A stretch of 64,000 bases of DNA, from positions 23,718,186 to 23,782,185 of the forward strand of contig OX246738.1 in NCBI GenBank assembly GCA_945910005.1, read 5' to 3'. Numbering within the stretch: the stretch's first letter is position 1; each line of letters begins with the position of its first letter. This stretch comes from Isoperla grammatica. Its lineage: Eukaryota; Arthropoda; Insecta; Plecoptera; Perlodidae. This document shows, in pieces, positions 44,501 through 60,000 of the stretch. The notes under the pieces are model-generated. The model did no database searches, was not told where the DNA came from, and saw nothing but the letters and a program-made list of their open reading frames with translations. Position numbers and translations under genes: made by a program.

Positions 44501-47500
44501 GCAAGCTGCATGGCTGGCGTAACCATGTTCATGCTCTCTCGACTGTTGCCCAGTGACAAGAAGATGTGACCGAGCAACACGAGTGAACAAGACGTAAGGC
44601 GGTTCAAGTCCTCTGCATTGGCCATCTTGAGCGTTTCCCGTAGATAACGCCTGCAATCAGAAGTTACGTCACTGCATGTGGTCAAGGGGAACACACTCTT
44701 GGGTTAAAACTAGGGCTGGCAACTTAACATCTGGGCTACAGATCTGAATGGAGGCAGTATAGTACTGCTACAATTTTACTACTGTACAGTAGTAGGTATA
44801 CCTTTGATTTGACCAACAAACATTTAAAATTTAAAAATGACGTAAGTCGTAATCTTCCGCAGATTTTGCCAGAGAGATACTGAAAATCTGCAATGTTAGC
44901 AGCAATGTTGTTAGATACAAATAGATGTTGTGTATGAATGCAATTTACTGTAGGCCTACCAAAACCCACGTAGAGTAATTATTTATTTGTTGCGTTAGTA
45001 GGGCCTATCATGAAGTGTTCCTGCATATCGTTGTTGTTCTAAATTTGCATACTATGAATGTAAGCTATATTACTATTCTACTATACTATACATGTCTTTA
45101 GAATATAATCTGAAGACATTATGTTGCAGTTTCAGATATCTGCCCTATCCAGAATCTCTCTGGTATATATATTTGTTAATTCAAATCTACTTGCACTTCA
45201 AATACAACATACTTTTTTAGACCTTTCTACTCTGCACTCGTCGAGTGAACAAGGCCCTGTTCGGCCGAAACCGTTTCGACGTTTTTGTTTGTGTTTTTAC
45301 TTTTTATGTACCTATTTATTTACTACAAGACCCCTGCAGTCACCAACCAGGTAAGCTGTTGGGTTCCCTATCAATTTTACCCCTACCAAGCATATCTAGC
45401 CGTTTGGCCTCTCCTATCACACACTTAACAGTATAAAGAAAATTTAAGATTACAGTCGACTCCCGTTTATACAACTCCCGTTTATACGACTATCCCGCTT
45501 ATACGCCCTTTTTATATGGTATTTTTCTGTCCTCCATAAGAAGCAATGCTAAAATAATTCACTTATACAACTCTCAGATATACGACTTTCTCGTTTATAC
45601 GCCCTGTAAATCAAGCCTAAATAAATATGCCCACCCATTTATACGCCTTTTGTGATATACCAGCCGCGCAGTTTGAGCTTTTAAACCATAAATAAACCCA
45701 TACAATACCCCTGCCTCCCTCCCCCCTACTCCGGAAGCTACCAGACACAACAGAGATGGGTAAGATGACCTTCACCAGACCCCCCCCCCCTCCCAGGGTA
45801 GGCCTAATGGCCCCATCTAGTGAAACTTGAAGCGCTAATTGGATGTCCATGTTTCTCTGCGGGGGGGCGCCCACTTGCTAACCGCCCGGCCTTTATACCC
45901 TTTGCACAGCACATGTGTTTCCCAAATGTTGCATTGACACAATGGACGTGCCCGCGCCTTCGTATTTATCAAGTTCTTTTCCCAGCGGGGCTATGCCGGT
46001 GTTGATAGCAGCTGTGTTTTGTTCTCTCGTAAATATCTCTCTCAGTGCCGGCTTCCCCTCTCTCTCTCTCCCCTCTCCCCGCTTCCATACCCTTTATAAA
46101 CCTGACACCAAGCCACATTCCAGCTGGCTATTACCAACACGCGGTAATGTACTAACCAGCACAAAAACATTTCACAAACTTCATCGCTCGTATTTATCAT
46201 ATTTAACATAAGGACAACAATTATATAGCTACAATTAAGTACTAATTGTACATCTTGCTGCTACAAAAAAGACTGTAACCTAAAAAAAAAAAAAAAAAAC
46301 AAAAACTCTGAAAATGAAAACCTGATAAAATAGAGCCATTTTAATTTTGTTTTCACTTATACGCCTCTCTCAGTTATACGCCTTTTTACACCGAACTTTT
46401 GGAGGGCGTATAAACGGGAGTCGACTGTAACAATCTAGAAAATATTTATTTAAAATAATAACACTTACTTAGCCTCATTGTACCGTGCTTGGAAGAAGGA
46501 TTGCAACCCTTGAACGTAGTAGGCTGCCGCACGCAAGCTGTGGGAGTGTGATGGAAGGGTTTCTGGTTTGATGCGTTCCAGCAGCGCACCAAACTCCTGT
46601 TCTCGTTTGGCACGTAAGAAAACGATGGCCAAGTTAAGGTTTGCAAACGTCCACAGTTCGTGTTCTTGGGAGGTCTACGAGAAAAAAGGCATATGTGAAC
46701 AGGGTTGTACATAAAATGCAGAGCTGCCACTCTATAGAGTACAAACTACAAACCCATCCAAATAGAATGTTTTAGTTGCTTTTGAACCATACAAAGTTGC
46801 CTTTTAGTTGGCATAATACATAGGCCTAGGCATAAAAGTTGTTTGAAACTTGACTAGATAATGATTATTCGGCAAATATTATGTAGCTCAACCAAACCGA
46901 ACAATAAAAGGCATTAAAATTAAGCAGGCATTAAAACTAAGGTTTTCATCTAAGGCCTATAGCAGGGTTGCCGTTTTTGCGGAGTTTATCCTCTTTTGCG
47001 GATTTTTAGGGTGCCTCGCGGACATGAGGATTAACGGCCAAATCGGCGGATTTTCTACTATTATTGTAAAAACCGTGAAATTTACTATAATTTGAAAATC
47101 CCGCCATAAAGAACGATTTAATAACGTAAAAAGTAAAGTTAGACAATTTACACTTGAACCCGCAGCATAGACACGATGTCTCAAAACACGTGTGAAATAT
47201 CAAGATTTCATTTGTTTTTTTGTAAGTTGTCGTACTATACTCGCAAGCAGAGGGTGGAGCTTGAGTGGGAGACAGCCAATGCGGTACCTGAAGCGTTGTG
47301 ATTGGTCTAGTAGTAAGTAGCGTCCTCTATCGTCAACTTTGCAGAACGTGTGTGTTTGTTTAGTGTACAATAGAGCGCGTTGCCTGTGCCTCGTTGGTAA
47401 CAACGAGAAGTGGGGGAAGTGTATATGGCCTCACAGAACTCGCCCGCAGTAATGACAGCGCGTACTAACCAGCTGGCCACGCCCACAAGCAGGAATTCAC

Positions 47501-50500
47501 TGTAGCTTCAAGGAAAGTAGCCGCAGAAATATCGTCGCGTATTTTTTTTTTTTTTATACAAATAATACTACCCGATAAGGATCCGGATCCTAAAAATGGA
47601 TTCGGGTAATTTCTGGATCCGGGTAATTCGGGTACCCTATGACATCCCCAATATATATATATCTATATATAGGTAAATATACGGTATATAAATAAATTTA
47701 TTATTTATTTATATATAAATTATATTGGAAAGGTAAATTCTCAAAGATCATCTGGCATAACGCATAACCTAAAAAAAATATATTCTTTCACACTTTATAA
47801 TATGCTAAGTTACGGCAGAATAAATGTGTTTTGGAGGATTTTTGAGGATTTTTTTGGTATCTTCGGAGGATTTAAAAAATTACTTGGTGGCAACCCTGGC
47901 CTATAGTGTTTTTTATGCAAACCCGATTCACATTTAAATGGTCCAATTACAACTTCTTTCTATAGATCACTTAGCCTATAAGATAAGTAAATTTGATTCC
48001 ATGACTATGAAACATTACAAATGTATGGAACATGTAAGGATATATAGTACTAAGACATGGTTTGAAATTGAAAATGCCTAGGCCTAGGCCTAGAACCAGG
48101 CCCAGGCTAGGCCTAGTTTACAGCTATACAATAACATTTATTTCTGATACGAACACAACTCACAACAACGTCAATCTATCTAAGCAGTAAGCATATTATA
48201 ATATTATTTAAAAAAGTAAGTCGCACTTGCACAACAAAGCCTAGGCCTGGACAAGTCACGTCGAGGTTGCGTCAGATGACGCCTATGTTGGGGCCTACTG
48301 AATTCCATGTTGTTCGTTCGACTTCGGCTTCGTGTAAGTTCGTAACTTGATTCGACTTTAAAGTGTCATTTAATCGATTGGTCAAAAGTCGAAACTATTG
48401 ACGAGCGCGCACCTATAGTGAAGAATCTACAACGAAACTTCGACGTGACGTGCGTTTTTAGTATTTTTAAAAGGTTCGAGGTTCGGTTCGAAGTCAAAAC
48501 TTAAGGTTCCCACAACCCTATACTAAATATAGTAGTTGCTCTTTTATAATTTTTTTGAAATAGTTGAAAAACATTTGCTTTCTTTATAAAATAAGTTGGT
48601 TTGCAGTTAAAGGTTGCCAGTGGCAGCCTTGATAGGGAGGAGAGGGACTCACCCGCAGTGCGGCAGTGAACTGGGCCTCGGCTGCCTCCATGCAGTTCAT
48701 GCTCATGGCGTAGAGGCCCAGCAGGGTGTGTATCTGGGGCCGGTGCGCCTCTAGCAGCCGCGGCTGTTGTCGACACAGGGCGCACGCCTGGGAGATCTCC
48801 TGCAGGGCCAGCGACTTGTTGCCCATCACCAGGCGACACATGATGATGTGCTCCAGTAACATCAGTTGGAACACCGACAGTATCGGCTTGTTGTCCACGA
48901 CTACATTGGGAAACATTTCACCACTTAAATATAACTCTGCTATCTAAAGTTAATTAAGAAAATGTTACTAATTAGCCGAAAAAGGCCCGTGCACAGGGTA
49001 GGTGGCTACACAGCTTTCACACGGATGATGTAGACCCGTCGGATTTCTTAAATATCCATTCATGCCCTCAAACATAGGCGCGTTGATAATACACATACGA
49101 TTTTTACATTTCTACGAGTTTCCTACCGGTACTCATCAAGTTCCCAACCATTCCCCCAAAAGAGCAATGAAAATTTATTTCTGTTATAAGACTGGCGGTT
49201 ATACGAGTAGTTGTCCCGCCCAATGTTACGACGTTCGGTAATACGACTGTTTCGTAGAAACATTGTGTTGTTTGTAAATGTTCGTAATTACTGTATTATT
49301 ACTCGTGATATTGCACCCGAAAAATTCAAACCAGTCGGGAACCGGTTTTAAAAAGTTATTTTTTGTTAAATCTATCGAATAGGCTTCACGTAAAACGCAT
49401 TTATAAGTCTACAAAATAGATTTAGTGTGTACACAGCATAAACGAGCCTTGATACATTACAATGAAATTCGGTTGAAAAGTCAGAATTGGTTCGGCCAGA
49501 TATACAATGTCATCACTAATTATTAATCTATCTACTCATCAATAGTCCTCCTTGCGCCCCTGTTATCCGAGTGAGTAGGCCTAGCAAAAGAAAAGCCCAC
49601 ATTGAGAATAGAATGTACAATGGGGGACGGGGGTAAACTGGCTCATGAGAATTTAGCTAGAGTTCGGCGGGTCGTTACAAGGATAGAAATTGTTCCAAAG
49701 GTGCTTGAAGTGAAGAGCAACTAAATCTTGATCCTATAACACAGGGTTTGAAAGGATGTACTATAAAGTTTTACTTTTTCTACAATTTGCAATGTTGATC
49801 TATTATACAACTTTTCACCTAGGTACATAATTTTTGTCAAGAGTCCCCTGAAAGTCATATAAATATACAGTAGTCAATGTTCTGTAGGGGTAGCAATAAT
49901 TTTATACAAAATTATTATGACACTACACTAGGCTTAAGTTCTGAGTACAAAATTAAATATCTTGTTCAGAATCCTAATTTTCATAGGCCTATATATATGA
50001 TTTCAAAAACATCATAGGCCTAAGTTCATAAGTACTGTACTACATAGCCTATTCTGGAAAACAATAAAAAATGTGATAAATTTTGGAACACTAATTTTTC
50101 CATCCATTGGTAGGCCTACAAACTTATGATATTTTTTATTTGTTTACATATTTTGTGCCAGTGATAAAGAAAATTTGTGCACCAAAAATCACCAAATAAT
50201 AATTGCTCCAGGAATATTGTAAAATGTGTTCTTTAAAAGCGAAGCGTACCTCTACGTCAAAAACCGCAGAAATTTTCATTTTTTAATTATATCTCAAGAA
50301 AGATTGCAACACAAAATCGAAAATCTACATCAACAGTGCACTGTGTTTTTGCAAGCCCTACAGACTGAATGTAATATTATAACCATTAGCGTAGTTATTT
50401 TGATTATTAATTCGATAATTAGTAATAAAATTAATTAGATATAAAAACCATACTGATTATAATGTAAGACACAACTTAGAGCAGTCAGTATGTAGGGGTT

Positions 50501-53500
50501 ACCAAACCACAGTGAACTGTCGATTCAAATTTTCGATTTTGAAGCCCATTCGTGAGATATAATTTTAAAATGAAAATTTTGTGTGGTTTTTGACACAGAT
50601 GTAGGCATATCCTTCCCTGTTAAGGAAAATCCAAAATATATTTTGTACTTGGAACTTAGTGTAGGCCCTATATTATAAATACTGTGGAGATGTGTCAGAT
50701 GCGACTCACTCTTGAGCTTCTCGATCTGCATGAGAGCCTTGTCCGTGTACTTCTGTGCCTTGTCCATGTAGCCTGCCTGCATGCTGTGCATCACCGTTAC
50801 CAGGTAGACAAGTACGTAGAGGTGTTCTTTGGGCATCCACAGGAACATGTCACCCACATTGGGTCCGCTGACAGCTGGAATAAGCACAGAGTGCACCGTG
50901 AGCATGTCTCATCACCCCTCCCGCCCACTCTCTCTCTCTCTCGCACTTACCCTCGTCCGAAGGCCAAGACGGCTGCATGATCGTCTGGATGCTTTGCTGG
51001 AGCTGTTTCAAGCACGGCTTCACGCTCTTTACCTGCCCTGCCATTAAGTAGTGATATACCTGGAACATATTAAAAACGAAACTTAGTAGAACAGGTGTAG
51101 GATAATGTCGACTAGTATTAGCCTTACAGTATTCACTATTCCTCCTTGTCAAACAATTACTAAAATATTAAAACGTAATATTTCAAACTCAGTTGTAATT
51201 GTTTGACAAGGAACAGTGAATAGTCCTAACACTAATTCAGTGCAGCTTCCCAAACTGAGGGTCGCGTGGTGGGTCGCAAGCTGATTTCTAATGAGTCGGG
51301 AAGATATTAATTGTATTAGGCTATATTTTTATTATCTTAGAAATAAAACACTTTTGAGACATGTCAGAAAAAATGTCAGTGTCAAATTTGCCAAAAAAAC
51401 ATCCCCCCTTTTTTTATAAACATTTATTTTAATTATTATTATTATTATTTATTTTGTTACCTGAACCTAAAAAGTATAGACCGCAAACCCCTAAAAAAAT
51501 ATTACATACCGCACTAGGCATAAATATTGAAAAATAAAGTGTTGTCTTTTCATTGGTTGGAAGGAAAAACCCCACTTGAAATCGGCCTACGCCATTACCC
51601 GACCCAAAACCCGAAGTTATTTGTAGGCCTACTACCCGTACCCGACTCGAACTGAATCTAAAAAGTACTACCGGTACCCGCAGACTCCTTAATTTAAACA
51701 GGGAATATTTTGTAATTGTTTTTTTTTTTTATGTAGGCCTAGAACTAAAAAAGCAATACAAAATAAGACAAATAGATATTATATAATATACATGTACAGG
51801 TACTACTTTGGGAATCAGGAATAGGCATATCATGCAAAGGAAGTTAAATATATTGTATGGGTCTCTATTTGCTTTAGTTATTTTGCTGATCAGACAAAAA
51901 CTACATGTGGCTAAAAAATAAAAATTGAGATTTTGATTTGGTTTACATGTGATCCATGTGGAGATTTGAAAGGTTGTCACATTCAAAGAAAACAAATCTG
52001 TTTCATCTACACACTGTAGTAAGTTTTACAAGTTTAGTGGTTATTAGAAAGCAAAGACTACATGATGACTGGGGTTTTGACAAAAGCTGACAAAGAACTT
52101 ATTAATTTGTCTAAAGACACCTCCTAAAAATTAATTTCAACCGCAAAAAATTAACCCAATTTTGGCTGTCTGTTCAAGAAACGTGTCAACTCTTTCTGCC
52201 GAAGGTTTGAAGGTATCGATATCTTTTACATCTTCGTACATATGGGAAGTTGGATTTTTTGCTACAGTAGGAATCAAAACAAAATTTTGAAACAAACTGC
52301 AACTGTCGAACTCTTTGCGCCTGAAAATCACTCGCACTGATGCAGACGTTAATGCCGTAATCAACATCAACCGAGAACAAGTGCACCCTTCCCATTAGAT
52401 CAGTGTTTTGTAGATTGTAGTCAATTTCAATGAGAATAATAAATTTAAAAAACAAAAATAGCAGGTAATAAATATAATTAACAACCCCACACACTATAGG
52501 CTAGGCCTACATCCATTAAGCTGGGTGGGTTGCGAATGTTTGTCGTTTCTAAAAAATGGGTCGCAGTTCTAGAAAATTTGGGAAGCACTCCTAGCCTAGT
52601 TGATAATTGATATTATATCTAAAATAGTCAGTTAACTCAGTTCTGTTACCTTGTTCACTCATTTAAGCAATATTATTAGCAATAAAAAACACAAATCTTA
52701 ATAAATACAAAATATACTGAACAAGCAAATGAAATTTTATGAACAATTCTTTGAAATTTGAAGTGTGTCCAAGACTTAAAAAGGAAGCAAACATACAAAA
52801 ATAGAACACATGGCAAAAGTTATTCAAATTATCTAAAGGAAGGGTACCACCATGCTGTGACAATACTAGACACTTGGATTTGCACTCATGTGCCTAGTCC
52901 TACCTGTAATACGAGGAAGAACACTTTCAGGTACTCCTTCTGATACTGACTTCCTTGCCAGCCGTCGACCAGGTGTCCAGCCTGGTTTAGCAACGGGTGG
53001 ACTTCTTGGAACTTCTTGTTGATTAACAGCAGCTGAAAGAATACAATAGTCGACTGATTCACTATGGGTAGCAACTAGCAAGCAATGAGATAATCAAGTT
53101 TTGCAAGAAAACAGGCACAAAGATACCATAGATCGGATGGTTACCTACCTCACTCCACAAGCCAAACAGCTAAAGAAGTACAGTACCGTACACATTATCA
53201 AGTAATTAAAATCAATTTTGCTAAATTATTAAGGAGCTAAGAATTAGTGTTAATTGACGACTTCGGATGTTCCCTCCCACCTACGTCACGCTCACGTGAC
53301 GCGTTCAACCCGCCCCCAACATGGCTGCGTATGTGAGTAAACATTGCAGCCGTTTTGCATGGAACATATGGGAACTTTGGGTAGTTTGAGCGTAGATTTC
53401 CATAGCGAATGAGCAATGCCGCGTTATTGTTGTGTTCCTAGATGCAAAAATAATGCTACAGTTCCTGGCATATCATTTCATTTGTTTCTCAAAGATGCGA

Positions 53501-56500
53501 AGCTAAGAAAGATATGGGAAATTAAAATACGCCGCGACAGCAGAAGGAACCAAGCCGTTTCGTCAACAGTGACAGTGTGTTCTAGTCATTTCATCCCAAC
53601 AGACTTGAGGGAAGCTGTAAACGGCAGCAAAAATTGCCTCAAGAAGGATGCAATCCCAAGTGTGTTAAGTTTTACTTCCCCAAGAAAGCTGAAAGCACCG
53701 AGGATCAGAGTTAACCGTTACAGTTAATTAATTAATTCATGAAAGTTAATAGTTACATAAATAGCCTGCACGCATAGGCAGGGCTAGGCCTAGACTAGAG
53801 GCTAGGAAAATGTAGGCCTACGCTAGGCTAAATCCAGCCAAAGCCCTAGTTTCAAAGACAGGTGACAGGTAGAGGCCCTACCTGTCATCTAGGCATAAGT
53901 AGGCGTGCATTATAGTGGCGGTAATATATGTCTGCATTATTATCTTTAAATCATGAATTCTAATGTTTTACAAACTACAAATATTAAACAGTAAACCGTG
54001 CATAATAGCAGACATATGAGTGCATCATTAATATAACTAAATTTACTAATTAAAAACACGTAGGTACACTTCTAGCCTTGACAAGAACAGTGCCTGCCAC
54101 CTGATTTTCAGCGGTCCAAAACTCTTTCAAAAAGGAAGGTACAAACAAGCTGTAACTTTCTTTGAGTAGCCTCTGGCTTCCTTCGTGACTAAAATACTTA
54201 AAAACTACACTCATCTCGAAATTTTTAAACAAATTTAAACATTTTCCCTAAGCGTGCTCCCGTAACAATAGCATGGGATCCATCGTTTTCTCAAGAATGT
54301 TTCCTCACTTCTCGCGCGCTATCTCTGGAGCGCGCGGGAAACTAAAATAAGCTCCTCCCATCGCAAGTCGTCAATTTATTATTCATATTTGTGTTTTTTT
54401 AGCTAATTAATTTAGTATTCACTTTTGGAAAATTAGCATTAATTAGCATTTATAAATAAATCGGTAAAAAGTAAAAACGTTAATTTAAATTTTTAATACA
54501 AGTTGTGGCATGGTAGATCTAGATCTACTTTTTGTTTTACTGGAAATTACTCACCAACTTACATAACTACAAACTACTCGGTCGATTTTAAACATTATTT
54601 ATTATTTATGGGATGCCCAAGATCAATGGTGGAAACACCCCTTTACCCAACTAAATGATGTTGGAATAAAGAGTAGCGATATATATATTTATCTATTAAG
54701 ATTACACCGTTGAAATTTGGCCATCAAAACTAAAAGTTTGCCTGGATTTTAACATATAAATTAATATTATTATGATGAATAAGGAAACTCGATAAAGCAA
54801 ATTCCCAAAAGTTTAAAAAATTTAACTCTAAAGCCAATTTTCCCACATTTGCATTTACAGTTCAGCATCCCAAAAGTTTTGAACCTCTTGAGCAAAAAAA
54901 TACAAAAATAATTTTGTTCTATGTAAAGATAGGATCCAAGAGCTTACCTTGGTGTAAGATGACGAATTTGGGAGTTGAAAGTGAACATAGAGTAGGCCTA
55001 TACATACTATAAAAATAACAAGACGTTTCAACTTGAAGTCTTGATCACTCAAGAAGATGGCTACACTACTCTAGTAACAGGGCTAACTAAAATAACTAAA
55101 CTAAACAAGACTAGAAAACATATAGGCCTACAATATTAACCCATTGGCTTAGGCTTACGAGACTCTCTAGTAGTAGCGCGTACGGGCCGGGCCGTAAAAT
55201 AGACTTACGAGACAGTCTCGTAGCCATAAGTTTTGAATTTACCGCGCCTCTCTAGTTGTCGCTACTATATACCGGCAACGTGCAAATTGTGTGGCTCTGA
55301 TGTACAAGACAGGGCACATCTTTTTAGATGTGCTGCCCTCAAGGTTTTTATTGACTCCCTGCCCAATGATATGAGCAGGCCAGAAAAGGAAGCTGTTTTA
55401 TATTGGATAGTAAGTCAAAAGAATGGCTGAAAAAGCCATCTTGGCACAAGAAGAAAAAAAAAAAATATTGAATTTAGTATCGCTATGGAGTGCATTTCAT
55501 CAGCAAGGCGACGGAGTCGAAATAGTTGAAAGTTTTCAACAAAAATAGCGGTAGGCACCTGATACATTTGAAGCGGTGCACGACGAGAGCACGGAATTCG
55601 CGCGATAGATCATTGTTACGCTGTTACTCTTGAAATATGGCGTTACCAAATCACAGCAACACAGTTACTACGTTTTATATTTACGAATCACTGAATAATA
55701 GTGGAAGTGACATCAGATTATGAAGATGACATTTCGGACAACGATAGACGTAATTTAGAGTACGATAGTGATGTGAGTGAAGGGGTGAGCGAAGCGGACA
55801 GTGGCGATAGGCAGAGTGACAATGACAGTGACAATGATGTGATTGGGTCCATTAGTATAGTTTTTAATTGATGTAACGTGTGTTGATAAATATTGCAAAG
55901 ACAAGAATTTAATTAACATCTTCCTGCAAAAAAAAAAAAAATGAAAAATGATGCTTTACCTATCATAAACTGAAAAAACATCTTTTTACAGAAATAATAG
56001 GTGTATCTATGGCCAGACAGTGAAAAATAAACTCATAAGCCAATGAGTTAATATGAATTCTAATTGTTCTAATTTGAACATTTTCTACAAGTGTGCCAAA
56101 TTAGAAAAAAATGTGAGATGGCCATGTAAAACATTACCTACAAACTATGTTCACATGGAATGACCCATTTGCCAAAATGCTGTGTCCCTAAAAATAGCTG
56201 TGCTTGTCAACATAAACATAAAAAGTTGTCCCTCAACAAGTTAAGCCAACAAGTTTCATCAACATATTAATAGTTAAATTTGTGTTTTTAATTTTAATCA
56301 ATGTATACACTCACCATTCCTCTGCTAAGAAGAAACAACACTCTTGTGTACGGAGCATTTGATAAGTGGGCGTAGTCAACACCAACTCCTAGTAAGCTGC
56401 TTGCTAACTCGTAGTCACGCTCAGTTGCATGAATTTGCTACAGAGGACATACCAAATAGAACACAAACATGTAGGAGCAATACTATTAAAACATAAAAGG

Positions 56501-57004
56501 TACCCGTACCCCAATACCCCACTTTCATTATTAGGCACCCACAACATTATGTTCCAAGAACGTTTCAATTTTATCTTTATAAATTTATAAATTCCTTATG
56601 ATGAGGTGAGGTAAAATCAGGTGAACTAAATAAAAAATAAAAGTTTTAAAAGAAGTTGAACTTTAAAAAAGTTCATAACTTGAGATGGGAAGTTTGGCCC
56701 CTTACCATGGTGGTATTGTATGGTCGTGATCGTGGTGGTATTGTATGGTGGTATGTTAGCCTAGCCTCAACGTAAGTATTTGCATACCGATCTCAGATCC
56801 ATATCGTAGATATGGAACTTAATAATAAATATATTATTGAGTAACCTGCCACTAACTTAATAATAAAAATAATTAAAATAATATTAATAATAATAATAAT
56901 AATGATAATAATAATGCTAATTTAAATTTAATAATAACAATGTCCGTACAACATGTTTACGCCGGTTTTGACAGAGTTTGTATGTATTGCAACAGTAAAA
57001 CAAC

Positions 57005-57075
<71 letters not shown>

Positions 57076-60000
57076 CAACAATATTTAGGGCTGGGAGAAA
57101 ATGTTTAATTTTGTAGGCCTAAATGTTTGTTTTTCCGAATTTTTCGCATTTAAATGTAACCCCCCTTCTGTTCAAAAAATGATACAAAAAATTAGTAGTT
57201 AGCCTTCGCAAAAAAAATCAACAAAATAAACCAGGTAATTTATAATATTCATTGTTGATTATGGTCAATGGGCGGGCACAATAAATTCCTGGCTGAAAGT
57301 TATTCCTGGCAGCGCCAATGTGGGGTGTAAAAAGCGCCGTAGGCGATTTTTAAAAAACATGTGGTTTTTGTAATGTGTTTTTAAACGTATTAGGAGGAAG
57401 ACCGGTTGTCTATTAAATCGGCTAATTTAAAAAAATTCTTTGTGGATACCAGTGATATCATTGTTATAAAGTGATGGAAGTGGTCAGTCTCAAAGGCAAA
57501 AATCTTGGCGGTAGGGCAACAGGTGATGTAGAGGTAGGTCAGCTCATTCCAATGTCAATCCAATCTAGGACTTCAGATAAGATTAGAAGTTAGAACCATT
57601 ATGTCATATGTTAGGCCTAGCATTTTTGTCGCCCCTTACTACAGGCACTATCCTAGACCTATTCTTTCCCGAGCAAAACGGGCAGGACAGGAGAAACAGT
57701 GAAAGTTTGAGGATATATTAATATTATATTAATAACACAAACAATATAGGCCTATATATTAGTTGAGGCAGAGAAATTTCTACTGAGTTGTGAACTGTGA
57801 GCCAGACACTACTTAATACAATTTTCCAATCTAATGCCTCACTCTGTAAAAAAAAAACACCTATCCTAATGGGGGGGCAACTGCCCCCTTGCCCCTTCCT
57901 GCACATGCCTATGATAGATACAGAGTAGAATTACTAGGGTGGCTTCGACCGTACAAACAGTACGGTAACACGACACAAAGATGACACACGTGACGTGAGG
58001 TGTGAGGATGATGCAAAGAAGATCATATCATTATCATATTCATTTTATCCGTACCGTATAATAAGTACTGTGACATGTGACTAGTGAAGATAAATAAGGC
58101 ACATGGAAATACTTGACATTATGTCCGATAACATGTTAACGCCAGTTTTGACAGAGACTGTATGTGATACCTTCAATAAAATAATGATAATACCATAATA
58201 ATAATAAAAACAAAATAAACCATATATTAGATCAAGGTAGACTACAAAATATTATTTAATATTTCCCATGCATGCATGTGCAACAGTTACCAATTCTATC
58301 ACAGGCCTAGACATGGCATTGAGACTAGTTACAATAAGCAAAAATACTTTACTTACCGCTAGTTGAAAAATCAACCGGCAATGCCAGTAAATGCTGTGTT
58401 GTGAAAGTTCAATTGCTTTTCTAAGGATTGGTTTTGACAAATTTGATTGAGCCTGTTGTTCATATAGTTCAGCCAAAACACTTGCAGCCTCAAACTTTAC
58501 ATCATCAAAAGCATTGATCATCTGTGACAGAAGCCACTGTAAACAACAAAGAAGAACACTGATTACATCAGGCACCCGGAAACCAGTTCCGACTTTTTAA
58601 CCTGGTTCCATTTATATACAAGTAGGCAGAGGACGTCCGAATTCAACCAAAACGACATTCATTCTTCACTTGTTCTTGGTAATGATTTTACGTCATCAAT
58701 CGTCCGTGACGTATCTAGTAACATCTGAATAGTCTCGCGCAGCGTGACGTCACTAAGAATAAGAACGAGAGTTAAAAGTTCACACTAGATTTCATTCCGA
58801 ATCATGGCGGACGATGGGTCAGAGCATATCTCAGTTAATTGTTAATTGGAACTCAGAACAAGATAAACATGTTCTAGTGAGGGAAAAGGTACAGAAGGAC
58901 GACAGCTTACCTGAGAAAGTAGAAAGGTCGCTTTGAAAAACATATAGGGTCAATCGGGGTAAGTGTGGCACCGTTTTGTGTCGTTTGAGTTTGAAGCCCT
59001 GTCACGGTCAAACCACTTACCATAAATACACAAAAAAAAATATGAAGATCAATCAATCCATTGCCAAAATGTACCCCCTAATATCAGTACAAATTTAATT
59101 AGCATTACCCTAAAAAAAAAATTAATTGAGAAAGCATGCACGCTGCCACACTTGCCCACATTATGGGGGAAGTGTGGCAGCACCGGGGGGAAGTGTGGCA
59201 CCCTCATGTTTTACACAGAAGTAATGGATATTGAAGCTAGGGGAAAGTGTGGCAGGGTAAGGAATACTCTTGTTATGCTTATGAATTTTTTTCAGATTTT
59301 TATTGATTTTACTTTGCATTTTATAGGGTTATTACTGGAACACGGTCGATGAATACTACTACTAATACTTATGATTTGGCCAATATGTAAGAATAAGATC
59401 ACTTTAACTACCTAAAGGCCTAGTACAATTGAGTTGCATTTCTTACCATTTAACACTCCTCAAATAAAATTTGAAAGTGTTGTTCGAGTTTTTGGTCAAC
59501 AACAACGACAACAAAGCATCTAGGTGGGGGGTTTGCGTGCGATCTTAGGCGCACCCCCTTGAACACGTCGGTGCTTGACACGAAGTGCCAATAATCCAAC
59601 CAAAATTGTGAATGTCTGTAGAAGCGGCTAATAGGGCGAAAGCAACTGGGAGGTGAAAATATGAGGCGACTGACAAGACCGCAGGACGGTCGGTTTGTTC
59701 GCACACTGGCCACCGGGCGCGCGCCAACGAGCGAGGCGCACTTTTGGCGCTGGCTTTAAGTCACACGAACGCACACATGGGGGACGACGGCCTTAAACGC
59801 GCGGGGGAACCGACGAGGAAGCACAGGGGACCCGCGCCACTGGCCACTGACACCAAAAAGTGCAACTCATAGCTACAGCCTTCTAAATGTTAAGCATTAC
59901 TGTAATGCAAAAACATTGATGCCACACTTACCCCAGGAATAAAATTATGTGGGGCAAGTGTGGCACCATGAACAAAAGCTGCACTGCAAATTTTTTTAAT

